The translations under genes were made by a program, and so were the position numbers. Below, one piece after another: positions 15,277-23,339 of a stretch of 64,000 nucleotides of DNA; positions within the stretch are counted from its first letter, which is position 1; the number at the start of each line of letters is the position of its first letter. This stretch comes from Longimicrobium sp. (GTDB lineage Bacteria; Gemmatimonadota; Gemmatimonadetes; Longimicrobiales; Longimicrobiaceae), in assembly GCF_035474595.1 (NCBI RefSeq), contig NZ_DATIND010000080.1, positions 62,001 through 126,000 of the forward strand, given 5' to 3'. The notes under the pieces were generated by a model. It did no database searches, was not told the origin of the DNA, and worked only from the letters and a program-made list of their open reading frames with translations.

Positions 15277-17037
15277 CTACCAGGTCGTCTTCCGCTCGGA
15301 AGAGATGCCCCAGACGAAGCTCACGTCGGCCGTGGGCGCGTTCTCGAGGTTGATGGTGAACTTGCCGTCGCCCGGGGTGGGGTCCGTGATCCAGTAGCTC
15401 CCCGCGCCGAAGAGCGAGCTGCGCGGCACCACGTAGATGAAGCGGATGGAGTCGACGTCGCGGTTCATCCCGTGCGAGACGACCTTGGTGGTGGTGCCGG
15501 CGGCCACGGCCACGCTGTCCGACGCCTTGGTGTTGTAGCCCCGGTTGTCGCGCACCAGCACGGCGCCCGCGGTGGGGGCCAGCTGCAGCCCGCCCTGCGA
15601 CACGTCGTTGTCCAGGATCCACGCGTTGGTCACGGCCGCCCCCACGATGATGGAGAACGCCTGCGTGGGCGGAACCGTGTCGTCGAAGCACTGGTTCCCC
15701 ACCAGCCGCACGCGGTCGCCCAGCGGCACCTCGATGCCGGCACGGAAGGCGGCCCCGCGGCCGTTGCACGAGCTCACGTTGCCGGCGATCAGCAGGCGCG
15801 ACGGCGCGGTGCTGTTGGTGCGGATCCCCGACTGCTGGCACCCCGACACGTAGTTGTCGATGCACGAGCACGCGGTGCACCCCTGGAACTCGATGCCGAT
15901 GGTCACCGCGCGCACCGTGTTGTGCGACACCGACACGTTGCGCGCGCCGCCCATCACGGAGATCCCGCTGCCGCTGTCCGAGGTGCTGAACACCGTGTTG
16001 GCCTCGATCGTCACGTCCTCGGCCCCGTCCACCTTGATCGCGGGGCCGGCCTGCGACACGGGGGTGGCGTCGACCACGTTCCCCACCACGTTCACGCCCA
16101 CCGGCACGCCGCCGGTGCTGAGCCTGGAAACGCGGATGATCCCCTGCCCCTCGTTGCTGGCGAAGCAGTTGTTCCCCAGCACGTCTACCCCGGTGTTGGC
16201 GCCGCGCACGTCGATGCACGCCGAGTCGCACTCGCCCACCACGTTCCCCTGGATCAGCACGTTGCTGCACTCCTGCACGCTGATCCCCTCGTCGCCGATC
16301 TCGCGCACGTCGTTCTCCACCACGCGGATGCGCCGGGCGCCGAACCACAGGCTGATGCCGTTGGGAATGACGTTCAGGTCGCGGCGGCCGCGCACCGTGT
16401 TCCCGCGGATGTCCACGTTGTCGCTCTCGCCTCCCAGCATGTACACGAAGTCGCCGCAGAGGACGTGGTGGTTGTGCAGGATGTGGCTGTCGCGGACGGT
16501 GTTGTAGATCTTGATGCCGTAAAGGTAGAGGTTGGTGCCGGTCTGCCAGATGCGGCAGCGCTCCACCCGCATGCGGTCCACGAGCTTCAGGCTGATGAGC
16601 CCGGGGGCGTCGGGGGGCTCGGCCCCCGGGTCCAGGCTCGTGTCCTCGATGGCCAGCCCCACCAGGCCGATGTCGCAGTCGGTGCCGGGGTCGGTGGCCG
16701 TTTCGAACGAGGCGTTGCGGAAGGCGCAGCCGTTCACCTTCAGGTGGTTGCCGGGGATCCCCTCCACGGTCACCTGGCTGGCCACGTACACCCAGTCGTC
16801 CAGCAGGTACACCGACGGGGGCACCACCACCTTTCCCCCGCCCGCGGCGGCCGCGAAGTCGATGGCCGCCTGCAGCACCTCGGTGCCGTTCGTCACCTGC
16901 CCGGCGCCGTCGCGCACCGCGCCGAAGTCGGGGTGCAGCGCGTTCACCACGGCGCCTCCCAGGTCGTACAGCGCCGCGGCGAGCGGTCCCTCCATCTCTT
17001 GCAGGTCGGGCGTGTCCAGCAGTACGGGTGTGCTCAT
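15277..17037 (-). CDS. Right-handed beta-helix (pectate-lyase-superfamily) protein, tailspike-like
   Basis: A 586-residue protein. The first 130 residues resemble the Pectate_lyase_3 entry segment: D-F-G-A-V-R-D-G, A-I-D-F-A-A-A-A-G-G-G-K-V-V-V-P. Residues about 140-500 carry some twenty short repeats of the type V-x-V-x-x-N-x-V, the coils of a parallel beta-helix. The last 80 residues, with V-V-S-H-G-M-N and F-V-W-G-I-S, form a separate beta module like the C-terminal tips of phage fibres. No signal peptide is visible. Such folds bind or cleave polysaccharide; no catalytic pair can be assigned. GGAG lies before the ATG at 17037. No other phage gene is nearby. Confidence 0.78.
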   Translation of the reverse strand: MSTPVLLDTPDLQEMEGPLAAALYDLGGAVVNALHPDFGAVRDGAGQVTNGTEVLQAAIDFAAAAGGGKVVVPPSVYLLDDWVYVASQVTVEGIPGNHLKVNGCAFRNASFETATDPGTDCDIGLVGLAIEDTSLDPGAEPPDAPGLISLKLVDRMRVERCRIWQTGTNLYLYGIKIYNTVRDSHILHNHHVLCGDFVYMLGGESDNVDIRGNTVRGRRDLNVIPNGISLWFGARRIRVVENDVREIGDEGISVQECSNVLIQGNVVGECDSACIDVRGANTGVDVLGNNCFASNEGQGIIRVSRLSTGGVPVGVNVVGNVVDATPVSQAGPAIKVDGAEDVTIEANTVFSTSDSGSGISVMGGARNVSVSHNTVRAVTIGIEFQGCTACSCIDNYVSGCQQSGIRTNSTAPSRLLIAGNVSSCNGRGAAFRAGIEVPLGDRVRLVGNQCFDDTVPPTQAFSIIVGAAVTNAWILDNDVSQGGLQLAPTAGAVLVRDNRGYNTKASDSVAVAAGTTTKVVSHGMNRDVDSIRFIYVVPRSSLFGAGSYWITDPTPGDGKFTINLENAPTADVSFVWGISSERKTTW

Positions 17038-17511
17038 GTGGGTCTCCAGTCCTCGTTTCGGCTCCCGGTTCGTCCGCACCCGCGCGGACCTCGCCCGCCG
17101 CCGCGATCCGGGAGCCCCTCGGCGGTCCAGACCTCGCCGGCCCCGGGGCGCCGCCACGCCGGGACCGCAACAAAACGCCAATTCTTGTCGGGGAAGAATA
17201 CAGGCAGCCGCGCCGGAACGTTGGGCGGTGCTCTCCGGCACCCTCCTCACGCCGGTATTGGCGCGCGGGTGCTGTGGCAGAAACGCGCGAATCCCACTCG
17301 CGCCCGCCGCCGGGGCGGAGCGTGGATCGCCGGCGTTCTTGTGGATGGATTCGGGCGGCCGGGAGACTTCAGGCCGCGGGGGCGATGGTGCCGGGCAGGA
17401 CGCCGGCCGCACGTCTTGAGACACGCGGCCGCCGCGGGACGTTACAACGCCCCGATCGTCAAAGCTGCCCGGCAGGAGTCATCTTCTTCGCACTTCCGCA
17501 CTCACGCACTT
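17038..17511. other. Gap of 474 bases upstream of the beta-helix gene
   Basis: Only a short GCACT array at 17489-17511 was recognised. The beta-helix promoter is expected here. No gene or terminator with a U-run was seen. Confidence 0.5.
17489..17511 (-). repeat. GCACT tandem array abutting the NlpC/P60 stop
   Basis: Three units (GAAGTGCG, TGAGTGCG, GAAGTGCG on the minus strand) directly follow the stop codon. Confidence 0.75.
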
Positions 17512-18582
17512 CTAGGCGACCCGCCGCGCGTTGTGGAACAGCCGCCGCAGCTCGCGCTCGTAGCTGCGGCGTCCGAGCAGGTCGTTGCGGGCCACGCCGC
17601 CGTTGCCGAGCGAGGCGTGGATGATCCGCGACCCTCCCGTGCTCATCACCACGTGCGTCACGCGGCCGGGCTCCTCGGCGAAGAAGCAGAGGTCGCCCGG
17701 CTGCAGGTTCTCGAACTCCGCGCCGGGGTCCACCTCTTCGCCGAAGCGCGACTGCTGGTCGCTGTCGCGGGGGATGAGGCGGCCGTGCAGTTTCCACACG
17801 GTCTGCACGAAGCCGCTGCAGTCCACCCCGCCGAAGGTGACGCCGCCCCACAGGTACGGCGTTCCCGTCCACCGCGACGCGGTGGCGCACACCGCCGCGC
17901 CGTCGGCGGGGAAGGCGAGCGGGCGGACGGCGGCGGCCACCAGCTCGCCGGTGAAGCGCCCCGAGCGCCCGTCGGGAAGGCGCACGACCTCGGCGCCCTC
18001 GCGCATCACCCGCGCGCCCCAGGGAAGGCGCATCATCACCTCGCCGTTCTCGGCCGGGTCCAGCACCTCGCCGCCCAGCGAGATGGCGGGCTCTCCATCT
18101 CCCCCTGTCTCCCAGGCACGCGCCGCCGCCTCGTCGCGGAGCGCGATGTAGCCGGCGTGCACCCAGCCGATGTAGCCGTCCGGCGAGCGGCACTGCAGCC
18201 AGCGCCCGCGCCGGCGGAGGACGATCAGGCGGCTGCCGAGCACCACCTGGCTCACCTGCGTGGTGGTCACCCGCGACTCCAGCAGCATCGGCGCGACGGA
18301 CGAGGTGACGAGCGCGTGCACCATCTCGTCGGGGTCGGCCTCGGGGAGGCGCTGCACCTCGTCCTGCACCGCGCTCCATCCGCGCAGGTCGGCCAGCCGC
18401 GCGGAGAGCGCTTGCGCCGCCTCGTGCTCGGAGGTGGCGCCGACCAGGGCGACGGCGTCGCCGCGCACCTCCACCGTGACCTCGAACACGCCCAGGCGCG
18501 GGTCCGGCGCGAACTCGGCGCGCACCTCCTCGACCAGCGCGGCCACGCGGGCCGCGCGCTCCTCTTCGATCGCCCTCACCAT
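17512..18582 (-). CDS. NlpC/P60 (C40) cell-wall peptidase with SH3-like domains
   Basis: A 356-residue protein. Residues 1-75 are a BON-like alpha/beta segment; about 85-210 hold two SH3-type repeats (V-V-L-G-S-R-L-I-V-L and G-Y-I-G-W-V-H-A-G-Y-I); 225-356 are the papain-like NlpC/P60 domain. The catalytic Cys is in G-V-D-C-S-G-F, the His in V-T-H-V-V-M, and the third polar site in I-I-H-A-S. It should cut peptidoglycan stem peptides. No signal peptide is seen. The start is ATG 18582, overlapping the aminotransferase stop by 7 bases, so the two genes are coupled. Confidence 0.87.
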   Translation of the reverse strand: MVRAIEEERAARVAALVEEVRAEFAPDPRLGVFEVTVEVRGDAVALVGATSEHEAAQALSARLADLRGWSAVQDEVQRLPEADPDEMVHALVTSSVAPMLLESRVTTTQVSQVVLGSRLIVLRRRGRWLQCRSPDGYIGWVHAGYIALRDEAAARAWETGGDGEPAISLGGEVLDPAENGEVMMRLPWGARVMREGAEVVRLPDGRSGRFTGELVAAAVRPLAFPADGAAVCATASRWTGTPYLWGGVTFGGVDCSGFVQTVWKLHGRLIPRDSDQQSRFGEEVDPGAEFENLQPGDLCFFAEEPGRVTHVVMSTGGSRIIHASLGNGGVARNDLLGRRSYERELRRLFHNARRVA

Positions 18583-19763
18583 CCGTCGCGCCGCTCCAGG
18601 ATCTCCATCACCCTGCCGATGTCGCCGGCCGTGTTGTACAGGTGCGGGGCGATGCGGATCGCCCCCTCGCGCAGCGAGCAGACGGCGCGCGCCCGGTGCA
18701 GCGCCGCGTACGCCCGCTCCGTGTCGCCCAGCCGGAAGCAGAAGACGCCGGAGCGCCGCGCCGCCTCCATCGGGCTGACGATCGTCGCGTCCTCCTGCGC
18801 TTCCAGCCACGCCGCCAGCGGATCGATCAGCGCGAAGACGTGGTCCCGAATGCGCTCGATCCCCGTCTCCAGCAGCAGGTTCACCGACCCGGTGAAGCCG
18901 GCTACGTCCTGCCACGCCTGCGTGCCGACCTCGAAGCGCCGCGCGTGCTCCACCAGCTCCCAGCGGTAGCGCACGCACGCGGTGAGGTCCGCGCTGGACT
19001 CCAGCGCCGTCCACCCCACCACGCGCGGCTCCATCCGCTCCACCAGCTCGCCGCGCACGTACGCGAAGCCGGTGCCGAAAGGGCCGCACAGCCACTTGTG
19101 CCCGGCGGTCGCCAGCACGTCGATCTCCGCCGCGCGCACGTCCACGGGGATGCAGCCGAGCGCCTGGATGGCATCGACCACGAACCAGGTGCCGTGCTCG
19201 CGGCAGGCGCGGCCGAACTTCTCCAGGTCCGCGTTCCACCCCGTGGCGAACTGCACGGCCGAGAGCCCGAAGATCCCCACGTCGCCGCGCGCGATCTCGG
19301 CGAGCAGGCGGTCCTCGTCCGGGCGACCGAGCGCGTCGGTGGGGACCACGTCCACGCGGGCGCGGCCCTCCTTGGCCACCTGCACCCACGGGTACACGTT
19401 GGCCGGGAACTCCAGGTTGCTGACCACGATGCGGCGCCCCTCCTCGAGCGGAAGGCACTGCGCGGCCAGGTTGATGCCGTAGCTGGTGTTGGGAAGAAGC
19501 GCGATCTCGTCGGGCGATGCGTTCACCAGCCGGGCGGCGGCGGCGCGGGCGCGCTGCAGCGTGGGCTCGAAGTCGTCGCTGCGCAGCTGGTGCACGGCCG
19601 AGCGCCGGGCGTTGTGCGCGTCGATGGCGGCTCGCGCGCGCTCCGGCAGCGGCGCGACCGAGGCGGCGTTCAGGTACGGGGGATGGCCGTCCAGGTGCGG
19701 AAACTCGCGCTCGCGGAGCGCGCGCACGTCGATCGGCGCGGCGGGGATGCTTGCATCGGGCAT
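18576..19763 (-). CDS. Class V aminotransferase (cysteine-desulfurase-like)
   Basis: A 395-residue PLP enzyme. Visible marks: Y-L-N-A-A-S-V-A near 30, N-T-S-Y-G-I-N for phosphate binding near 93, V-V-D-A-I-Q-A-L-G with the PLP-ring Asp near 190, and the Schiff-base Lys in A-T-A-G-H-K-W-L near 215. The small domain ends in I-R-I-A-P-H-L-Y-N-T, as in the isopenicillin-N-epimerase/CsdA branch. The substrate cannot be told. The downstream partner is an NlpC/P60 peptidase, so a link to peptide or amino-acid recycling is possible but unproven. Confidence 0.88.
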   Translation of the reverse strand: MPDASIPAAPIDVRALREREFPHLDGHPPYLNAASVAPLPERARAAIDAHNARRSAVHQLRSDDFEPTLQRARAAAARLVNASPDEIALLPNTSYGINLAAQCLPLEEGRRIVVSNLEFPANVYPWVQVAKEGRARVDVVPTDALGRPDEDRLLAEIARGDVGIFGLSAVQFATGWNADLEKFGRACREHGTWFVVDAIQALGCIPVDVRAAEIDVLATAGHKWLCGPFGTGFAYVRGELVERMEPRVVGWTALESSADLTACVRYRWELVEHARRFEVGTQAWQDVAGFTGSVNLLLETGIERIRDHVFALIDPLAAWLEAQEDATIVSPMEAARRSGVFCFRLGDTERAYAALHRARAVCSLREGAIRIAPHLYNTAGDIGRVMEILERRDGW

Positions 19764-19789
19764 GGGGCGGGACGATAACGGCGGGTGCG

Positions 19790-19855
19790 GATGTGCGAAA
19801 GTGCGAGAGTGCGGGAGTGCGAGTGCTGAGTGCTGAGTGCTGAGTGCCGGGCTGC
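19790..19855 (-). repeat. GCACT tandem array before the aminotransferase start
   Basis: About four 9-10 bp units and four GAGTGCT 7-mers. On the gene's strand they read GCACT ahead of its ATG, 27 bases away. Confidence 0.8.
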
Positions 19856-19874
19856 TGAGCGCGTCCTCCGCCTC

Positions 19875-20070
19875 GCGCCCTCTCCGGCCGGCTCAGGCCG
19901 TCCACCTCTCCCGTACCGGGAGAGGTAGCTTTCCGGCATCACTGCAGTTGCGATGTTCTTGTGCGGCCATGCCTGGGTTTGGCGCTGATGCTGCCTTGCC
20001 ACCTCCTCCCGGAACGGGAGGGGGTCGCGCCCTCCGGCGCGGGGGGAGGGCGCGAGGCGGAGGACGCGCG
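19875..20070. repeat. Composite GC-rich palindrome element
   Basis: Two hairpins, ACCTCTCCCGTACCGGGAGAGGT (19912-19934 region, with flanking GGCCGGCTCAGGCCGTCC) and CTCCTCCCGGAACGGGAGG followed by GCGCCCTCCGGCGC, are separated by about 60 bases. The same pair occurs in reverse order and orientation at 35819-36033. Confidence 0.7.
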
Positions 20071-20252
20071 CGGTCGGAGGGGTCACGCGCTGGAAGCTCG
20101 TTTGTGAGGGCGCGAGGGGGAGGGCGCGCGCGGGTGGAGGCTCACGCACGGGAGTGTCGCCTGGCCGCCGCGACGGCATCTCCATCCCCTTGCGTTCGAT
20201 CCGTTTCCGCGGTCCTTTCGTCGGGATCGAATCACCCTCAACCGAACGTGAG

Positions 20253-21050
20253 ATGGACTACCCGGCCGAAGTGTGGGGCGCGCTGCGGGAGCTGCGCGAG
20301 CGCTCGCCCCTGGTGCACAACATCACGAACTACGTGGCGATGGACGTCAGCGCCAACGCCCTCCTGGCCATCGGCGCCGCGCCCGCCATGGTGCACGCGC
20401 TGGAGGAGGTGGAGGAGTTCGTGGGCATCTCCAGCGCGCTGGTGGTGAACATCGGCACCCTCTCGCCGCAGTGGGTGGAGGCGATGCGGAAGGCGGCGGG
20501 GCGCGCCGCCGCGCTCGGCAAGCCGTGGGTGCTCGATCCGGTCGGCGCCGGGGCGACGCGCTACCGCACCGACACCGCGCGCGAGCTGGCGGAGATGCGG
20601 CCGACGGTGATCCGCGGGAACGCGTCCGAGATCCTGGCGGTCGCCGGCGGCGTGGAGGGGACGCGCGGCGTGGACAGCACGCACGCCTCGGACGACGCGG
20701 TGGAGGCGGCGCGGTCGCTCGCGCGGCGGCTGGGGTGCGTGGTGGCCGTTACCGGCGCGGTGGACTACGTGACCGACGGCGAGCGCACGCTCTCCATCGC
20801 CAACGGGCACCCCATGATGACGCGCGTGACCGCGCTCGGCTGCTCGGCCACGGCGCTGGTGGGCGCCTTCCTGGCCGTGCACGACGACGCGGTGTTCGCC
20901 ACCGCCGCCGCCCTTGCCGTCATCGGCCTGGCGGGCGAGATCGCCGCGCGCGAGGCGCCCGGCCCCGGCACCTTCCGCCAGAAGCTGCTCGACGCGCTGT
21001 ACATGATGGGCGAGCGGACGCTGGAAGGGGTGCGCATCGCCGAGGCGTAA
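20253..21050 (+). CDS. thiM: Hydroxyethylthiazole kinase
   Basis: A 265-residue enzyme that phosphorylates 4-methyl-5-(2-hydroxyethyl)thiazole in thiamine salvage. Family marks: P-L-V-H-N-I-T-N-Y-V near 19, A-x-P-A-M near 45, D-P-V-G-A-G-A-T near 98, R-G-N-A-S-E-I near 127, and G-C-S-A-T-A-L-V-G-A near 195; this last motif normally reads GCG/GCS-T/A-xxxG with the catalytic Cys. Other thi genes are not in the window, so salvage, not de novo synthesis, may be its local role. The ATG at 20253 fits the family N-terminus; the ribosome site is weak. Confidence 0.94.
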   Translation: MDYPAEVWGALRELRERSPLVHNITNYVAMDVSANALLAIGAAPAMVHALEEVEEFVGISSALVVNIGTLSPQWVEAMRKAAGRAAALGKPWVLDPVGAGATRYRTDTARELAEMRPTVIRGNASEILAVAGGVEGTRGVDSTHASDDAVEAARSLARRLGCVVAVTGAVDYVTDGERTLSIANGHPMMTRVTALGCSATALVGAFLAVHDDAVFATAAALAVIGLAGEIAAREAPGPGTFRQKLLDALYMMGERTLEGVRIAEA

Positions 21051-21165
21051 CACCGAATCCGGGAGTTCCGGCTCGTGCATCCTCGCCGCATCGACCGACG
21101 TCATCCTGAGTGGGGGTGAAAGGAGATCGATCGTGAGCGCCGATGCCGCGGAGTGAGCGGATCAG

Positions 21166-21216
21166 CCTCGCGCAGTTTGCGAGGCTTCCCGTAGTCGTTG
21201 CTGCGGCTTCAGCCGC
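21166..21216 (-). repeat. Two-hairpin interspersed repeat, copy 4
   Basis: On the minus strand: GCGGC[TGAA]GCCGC, linker AGCAACGACTACGGGAAG, then CCTCGC/GCGAGG. It differs from copy 5 (43459-43509) by paired changes in the first stem. The homology runs on to about 21262. Confidence 0.8.
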
Positions 21217-21283
21217 CGGTGAGGGCGCCAGGCCGCGAAGTTTCCAGGTGTTACGCGCGGAACCCACATCCGGGAGAGATCGC

Positions 21284-21982
21284 GTGGAGCGGAAGACGGA
21301 GGTCCCGGTTCTCCGGTTCGCCGTCAGCATCGTGGGGATGCTGGCGGTGTTCGGCATGGTGCTGTTCGGCTCCGCGGGGACGCTGGCGTGGCCCGAAGCG
21401 TGGCTCTTCCTGGCGCTCTTCTCCGCGTTCACCGTCGCCATCAGCGCCTGGCTCATGCGCCACGACCCGGCGCTCCTCGCCGAGCGCATCACGGGCATCG
21501 GGAGCGCCGGCCAGAAGCGCTGGGACAAGATCTTCATCCTCCTGGCCAACGTCGCGTTCATCGCCTGGCTGGCGCTGATGGCGCTGGACGCGGTGCGCTT
21601 CCGCTGGTCGCACGTTCCCGTCTGGGTGCAGGGGATCGGGGCGGCGATGCTGATCGGATCGTTCTGGCTCTTCTTCCTCGTCTACCGCGAGAACTCGTTC
21701 CTCTCGCCCGCCGTGCGCATCCAGACCGAGCGGAAGCAGACGGTGGTGAGCACCGGCCCGTACGCCCGCGTCCGCCACCCGATGTACGCCGCGGCCATCC
21801 CCCTGCTCGTCGGCACGGCGCTGATGCTCGGCTCGCGGTACGGCGTCGCGGGGGGGATGGTGGTCGTCGCGATGATCGCGTGGCGCGCCCTGCGCGAGGA
21901 GCGCGTCCTGGCCGCGGAGCTGCCCGGGTACGCGGAGTACATGCGGCGCGTGCGGTTCCGCTTCATTCCCGGCGTCTGGTGA
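21284..21982 (+). CDS. Isoprenylcysteine carboxylmethyltransferase-family membrane methyltransferase
   Basis: A 232-residue protein with five predicted membrane helices. The C-terminal region has the ICMT/PEMT SAM-binding marks: V-S-T-G-P-Y-A-R-V-R-H-P-M-Y, then E-E-R-V-L-A-A-E-L-P-G-Y-A-E-Y. Bacterial members methylate small or lipid substrates; the substrate here is unknown. The start is GTG 21284, preceded by GGGAG at seven bases; a longer frame upstream would translate the two-hairpin repeat and is rejected. The stop overlaps the next GTG. Confidence 0.85.
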   Translation: MERKTEVPVLRFAVSIVGMLAVFGMVLFGSAGTLAWPEAWLFLALFSAFTVAISAWLMRHDPALLAERITGIGSAGQKRWDKIFILLANVAFIAWLALMALDAVRFRWSHVPVWVQGIGAAMLIGSFWLFFLVYRENSFLSPAVRIQTERKQTVVSTGPYARVRHPMYAAAIPLLVGTALMLGSRYGVAGGMVVVAMIAWRALREERVLAAELPGYAEYMRRVRFRFIPGVW

Positions 21983-22851
21983 GAGAGCTTCTGCAGCGCG
22001 TGGCCCAGTTCTGGGCGGACCAGGATGTGGTGGCCGGCGCGCCCGCGTCGCCGGACGACATCGCCGCGTGGGAGGCGCGCTACGGCGTGCCGATGCCGGG
22101 CGAGCTGCGCGAGTGGTTCACCACGCTGAACGGCATGGAGGACGGCAACGGGCTGGACAACGAGATGATGCTCTCGTTCTACCCCCTCTCGCTCTTCTGC
22201 CGCCTCCCGGAGGACGCGCCGACGTTCGCCGATGCGCCGGACGCGACGGAATACTTCGTGTTCGCGAACCATCTCGCGTGGTCGCACGGGTACGCGGTGC
22301 GGCTCACGGGCGAGGCGTCGCACTCCGCGCCCGTCTTCGTCGTCTACGCGCCGGACCTGGTGATGGAGGTGGCGCCGTCGTTCCGCGCGTTCCTGGAGCG
22401 CTACCTGGCCGTCGATTACGACGCGCTCTTCCCCGCGCCCCCCGCGGAGTGGAAGGAGCGGCAGGACCGCGAGCTGGCCCGCCTCCGCGCCGAGCGCGCC
22501 ACCGCGCGGATCGAGGAGCCGCCGCGGCTGGCGAACGCGGACGAGGTGACGCGGGAATTGTCGCGCTTCGCGGCGGAGCACGGCCGCGCGAACCCGCACC
22601 TGGCCGGGAGCGAGCGTGTGGTGACGGTGCGCCTGCGCGTGGGCCCGGACGGGACGCCCGACCACGTCGGCGTCGACGGGGACGCGGGCGATGCGGCGCT
22701 GGACGCGGAGGCGGTCCGCGCGGCGGGGCGGATGCGCTTCGAGCCGGGGAAGGTGGACGGCGAGCCGCTCTACGTGTGGATCACCCTCCCCATCGCCTTC
22801 CGCTTCGCCGCCCGCCCGCGGAGCCTCTGGCAGCGCGTCTTCGGACGGTAA
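21979..22851 (+). CDS. SMI1/KNR4 (SUKH) domain fused to a TonB-C-like domain
   Basis: A 290-residue protein from a GTG overlapping the previous stop. Residues about 1-150 match the SMI1/KNR4 fold: P-A-S-P-D-D-I-A-A-W-E-A-R-Y-G-V, L-P-x-x-L-R-E-W-F-like segment, and V-A-P-S-F-R-A-F-L-E-R-Y. Residues about 195-285 resemble a TonB C-terminal domain: V-R-L-R-V-G-P-D-G, D-A-A-L-D-A-E-A-V-R-A-A-G-R-M-R-F-E-P-G. SUKH proteins are often immunity proteins or cytosolic regulators, whereas TonB domains act in the periplasm. No signal peptide or membrane helix is seen. I do not know this fusion; the SUKH part is surer than the TonB part. Confidence 0.7.
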   Translation: MRELLQRVAQFWADQDVVAGAPASPDDIAAWEARYGVPMPGELREWFTTLNGMEDGNGLDNEMMLSFYPLSLFCRLPEDAPTFADAPDATEYFVFANHLAWSHGYAVRLTGEASHSAPVFVVYAPDLVMEVAPSFRAFLERYLAVDYDALFPAPPAEWKERQDRELARLRAERATARIEEPPRLANADEVTRELSRFAAEHGRANPHLAGSERVVTVRLRVGPDGTPDHVGVDGDAGDAALDAEAVRAAGRMRFEPGKVDGEPLYVWITLPIAFRFAARPRSLWQRVFGR

Positions 22852-23012
22852 TGGAGATGCGGCGGGCACAGCGCAGGGAGATGGGATGTAGAGGCGCGAA
22901 GCTGTCGGAAGATGGCGAAGATAATCTTGCCGGGATTGGAGGAGAGGGCGATTTTGTCACGCGCAAATCAGCGTGATCTGAATCTACCCACCTCATCCGA
23001 CGGAGACTTCTC

Positions 23013-23321
23013 GTGGCCGTGATCCTCGCGCTCCACAACACGCCGGCCGATGCCGCCGAATTCGACCGGCATTTGCAGGAGACGCACATCCCCCTGGCGA
23101 AGAACATCCCCGGCATCCGCTCCGTACGCGTCAGCAACGGGCCGGTGATGACGCCCGGCGGGCCGGCGCCCTACCACCGCATCGGCATCCTGCGCTTCGA
23201 CTCGATCGCCGACCTGCAGGCGGGGATGGGATCGCCGGAGGGGCAGGCGGCCGCCGCGGACCTGATGGCGTTCTCCACCGGCGGCTCCACGGTCCTGATC
23301 TTCGACGAAGAAGAAGTCTGA
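23013..23321 (+). CDS. EthD family protein
   Basis: A 102-residue ferredoxin-like small protein: F-D-R-H-L-Q-E-T-H-I-P-L-A near 17-29 with the family His, then G-I-R-S-V-R-V-S and the closing strand T-V-L-I-F-D. EthD-type dimers are known from ether and polyketide degradation, but many members have no proven role. GGAG lies before the GTG start. The gap ahead (22852-23012) has a small inverted repeat, TCACGC/GCGTGA (22957-22976), that could be an operator. Confidence 0.83.
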   Translation: MAVILALHNTPADAAEFDRHLQETHIPLAKNIPGIRSVRVSNGPVMTPGGPAPYHRIGILRFDSIADLQAGMGSPEGQAAAADLMAFSTGGSTVLIFDEEEV

Positions 23322-23339
23322 TCCTGCGCGGCGGGGGAT

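Larger units (their letters stand above)
19764..20252. other. Divergent aminotransferase/thiM gap filled with repeats
   Basis: The 489 bases hold the GCACT array and a composite of two GC-rich hairpins (19875-20070). I looked for a TPP riboswitch ahead of thiM and saw none. Confidence 0.6.

Noticed and set aside
20154-20252. TPP riboswitch ahead of thiM
   Set aside because: No THI-box motifs (such as CTGAGA with its partner) were found in the leader.
21143-21283. N-terminal extension of the ICMT-like gene
   Set aside because: It would translate the two-hairpin repeat; GTG 21284 has a good ribosome site and fits the first membrane helix.
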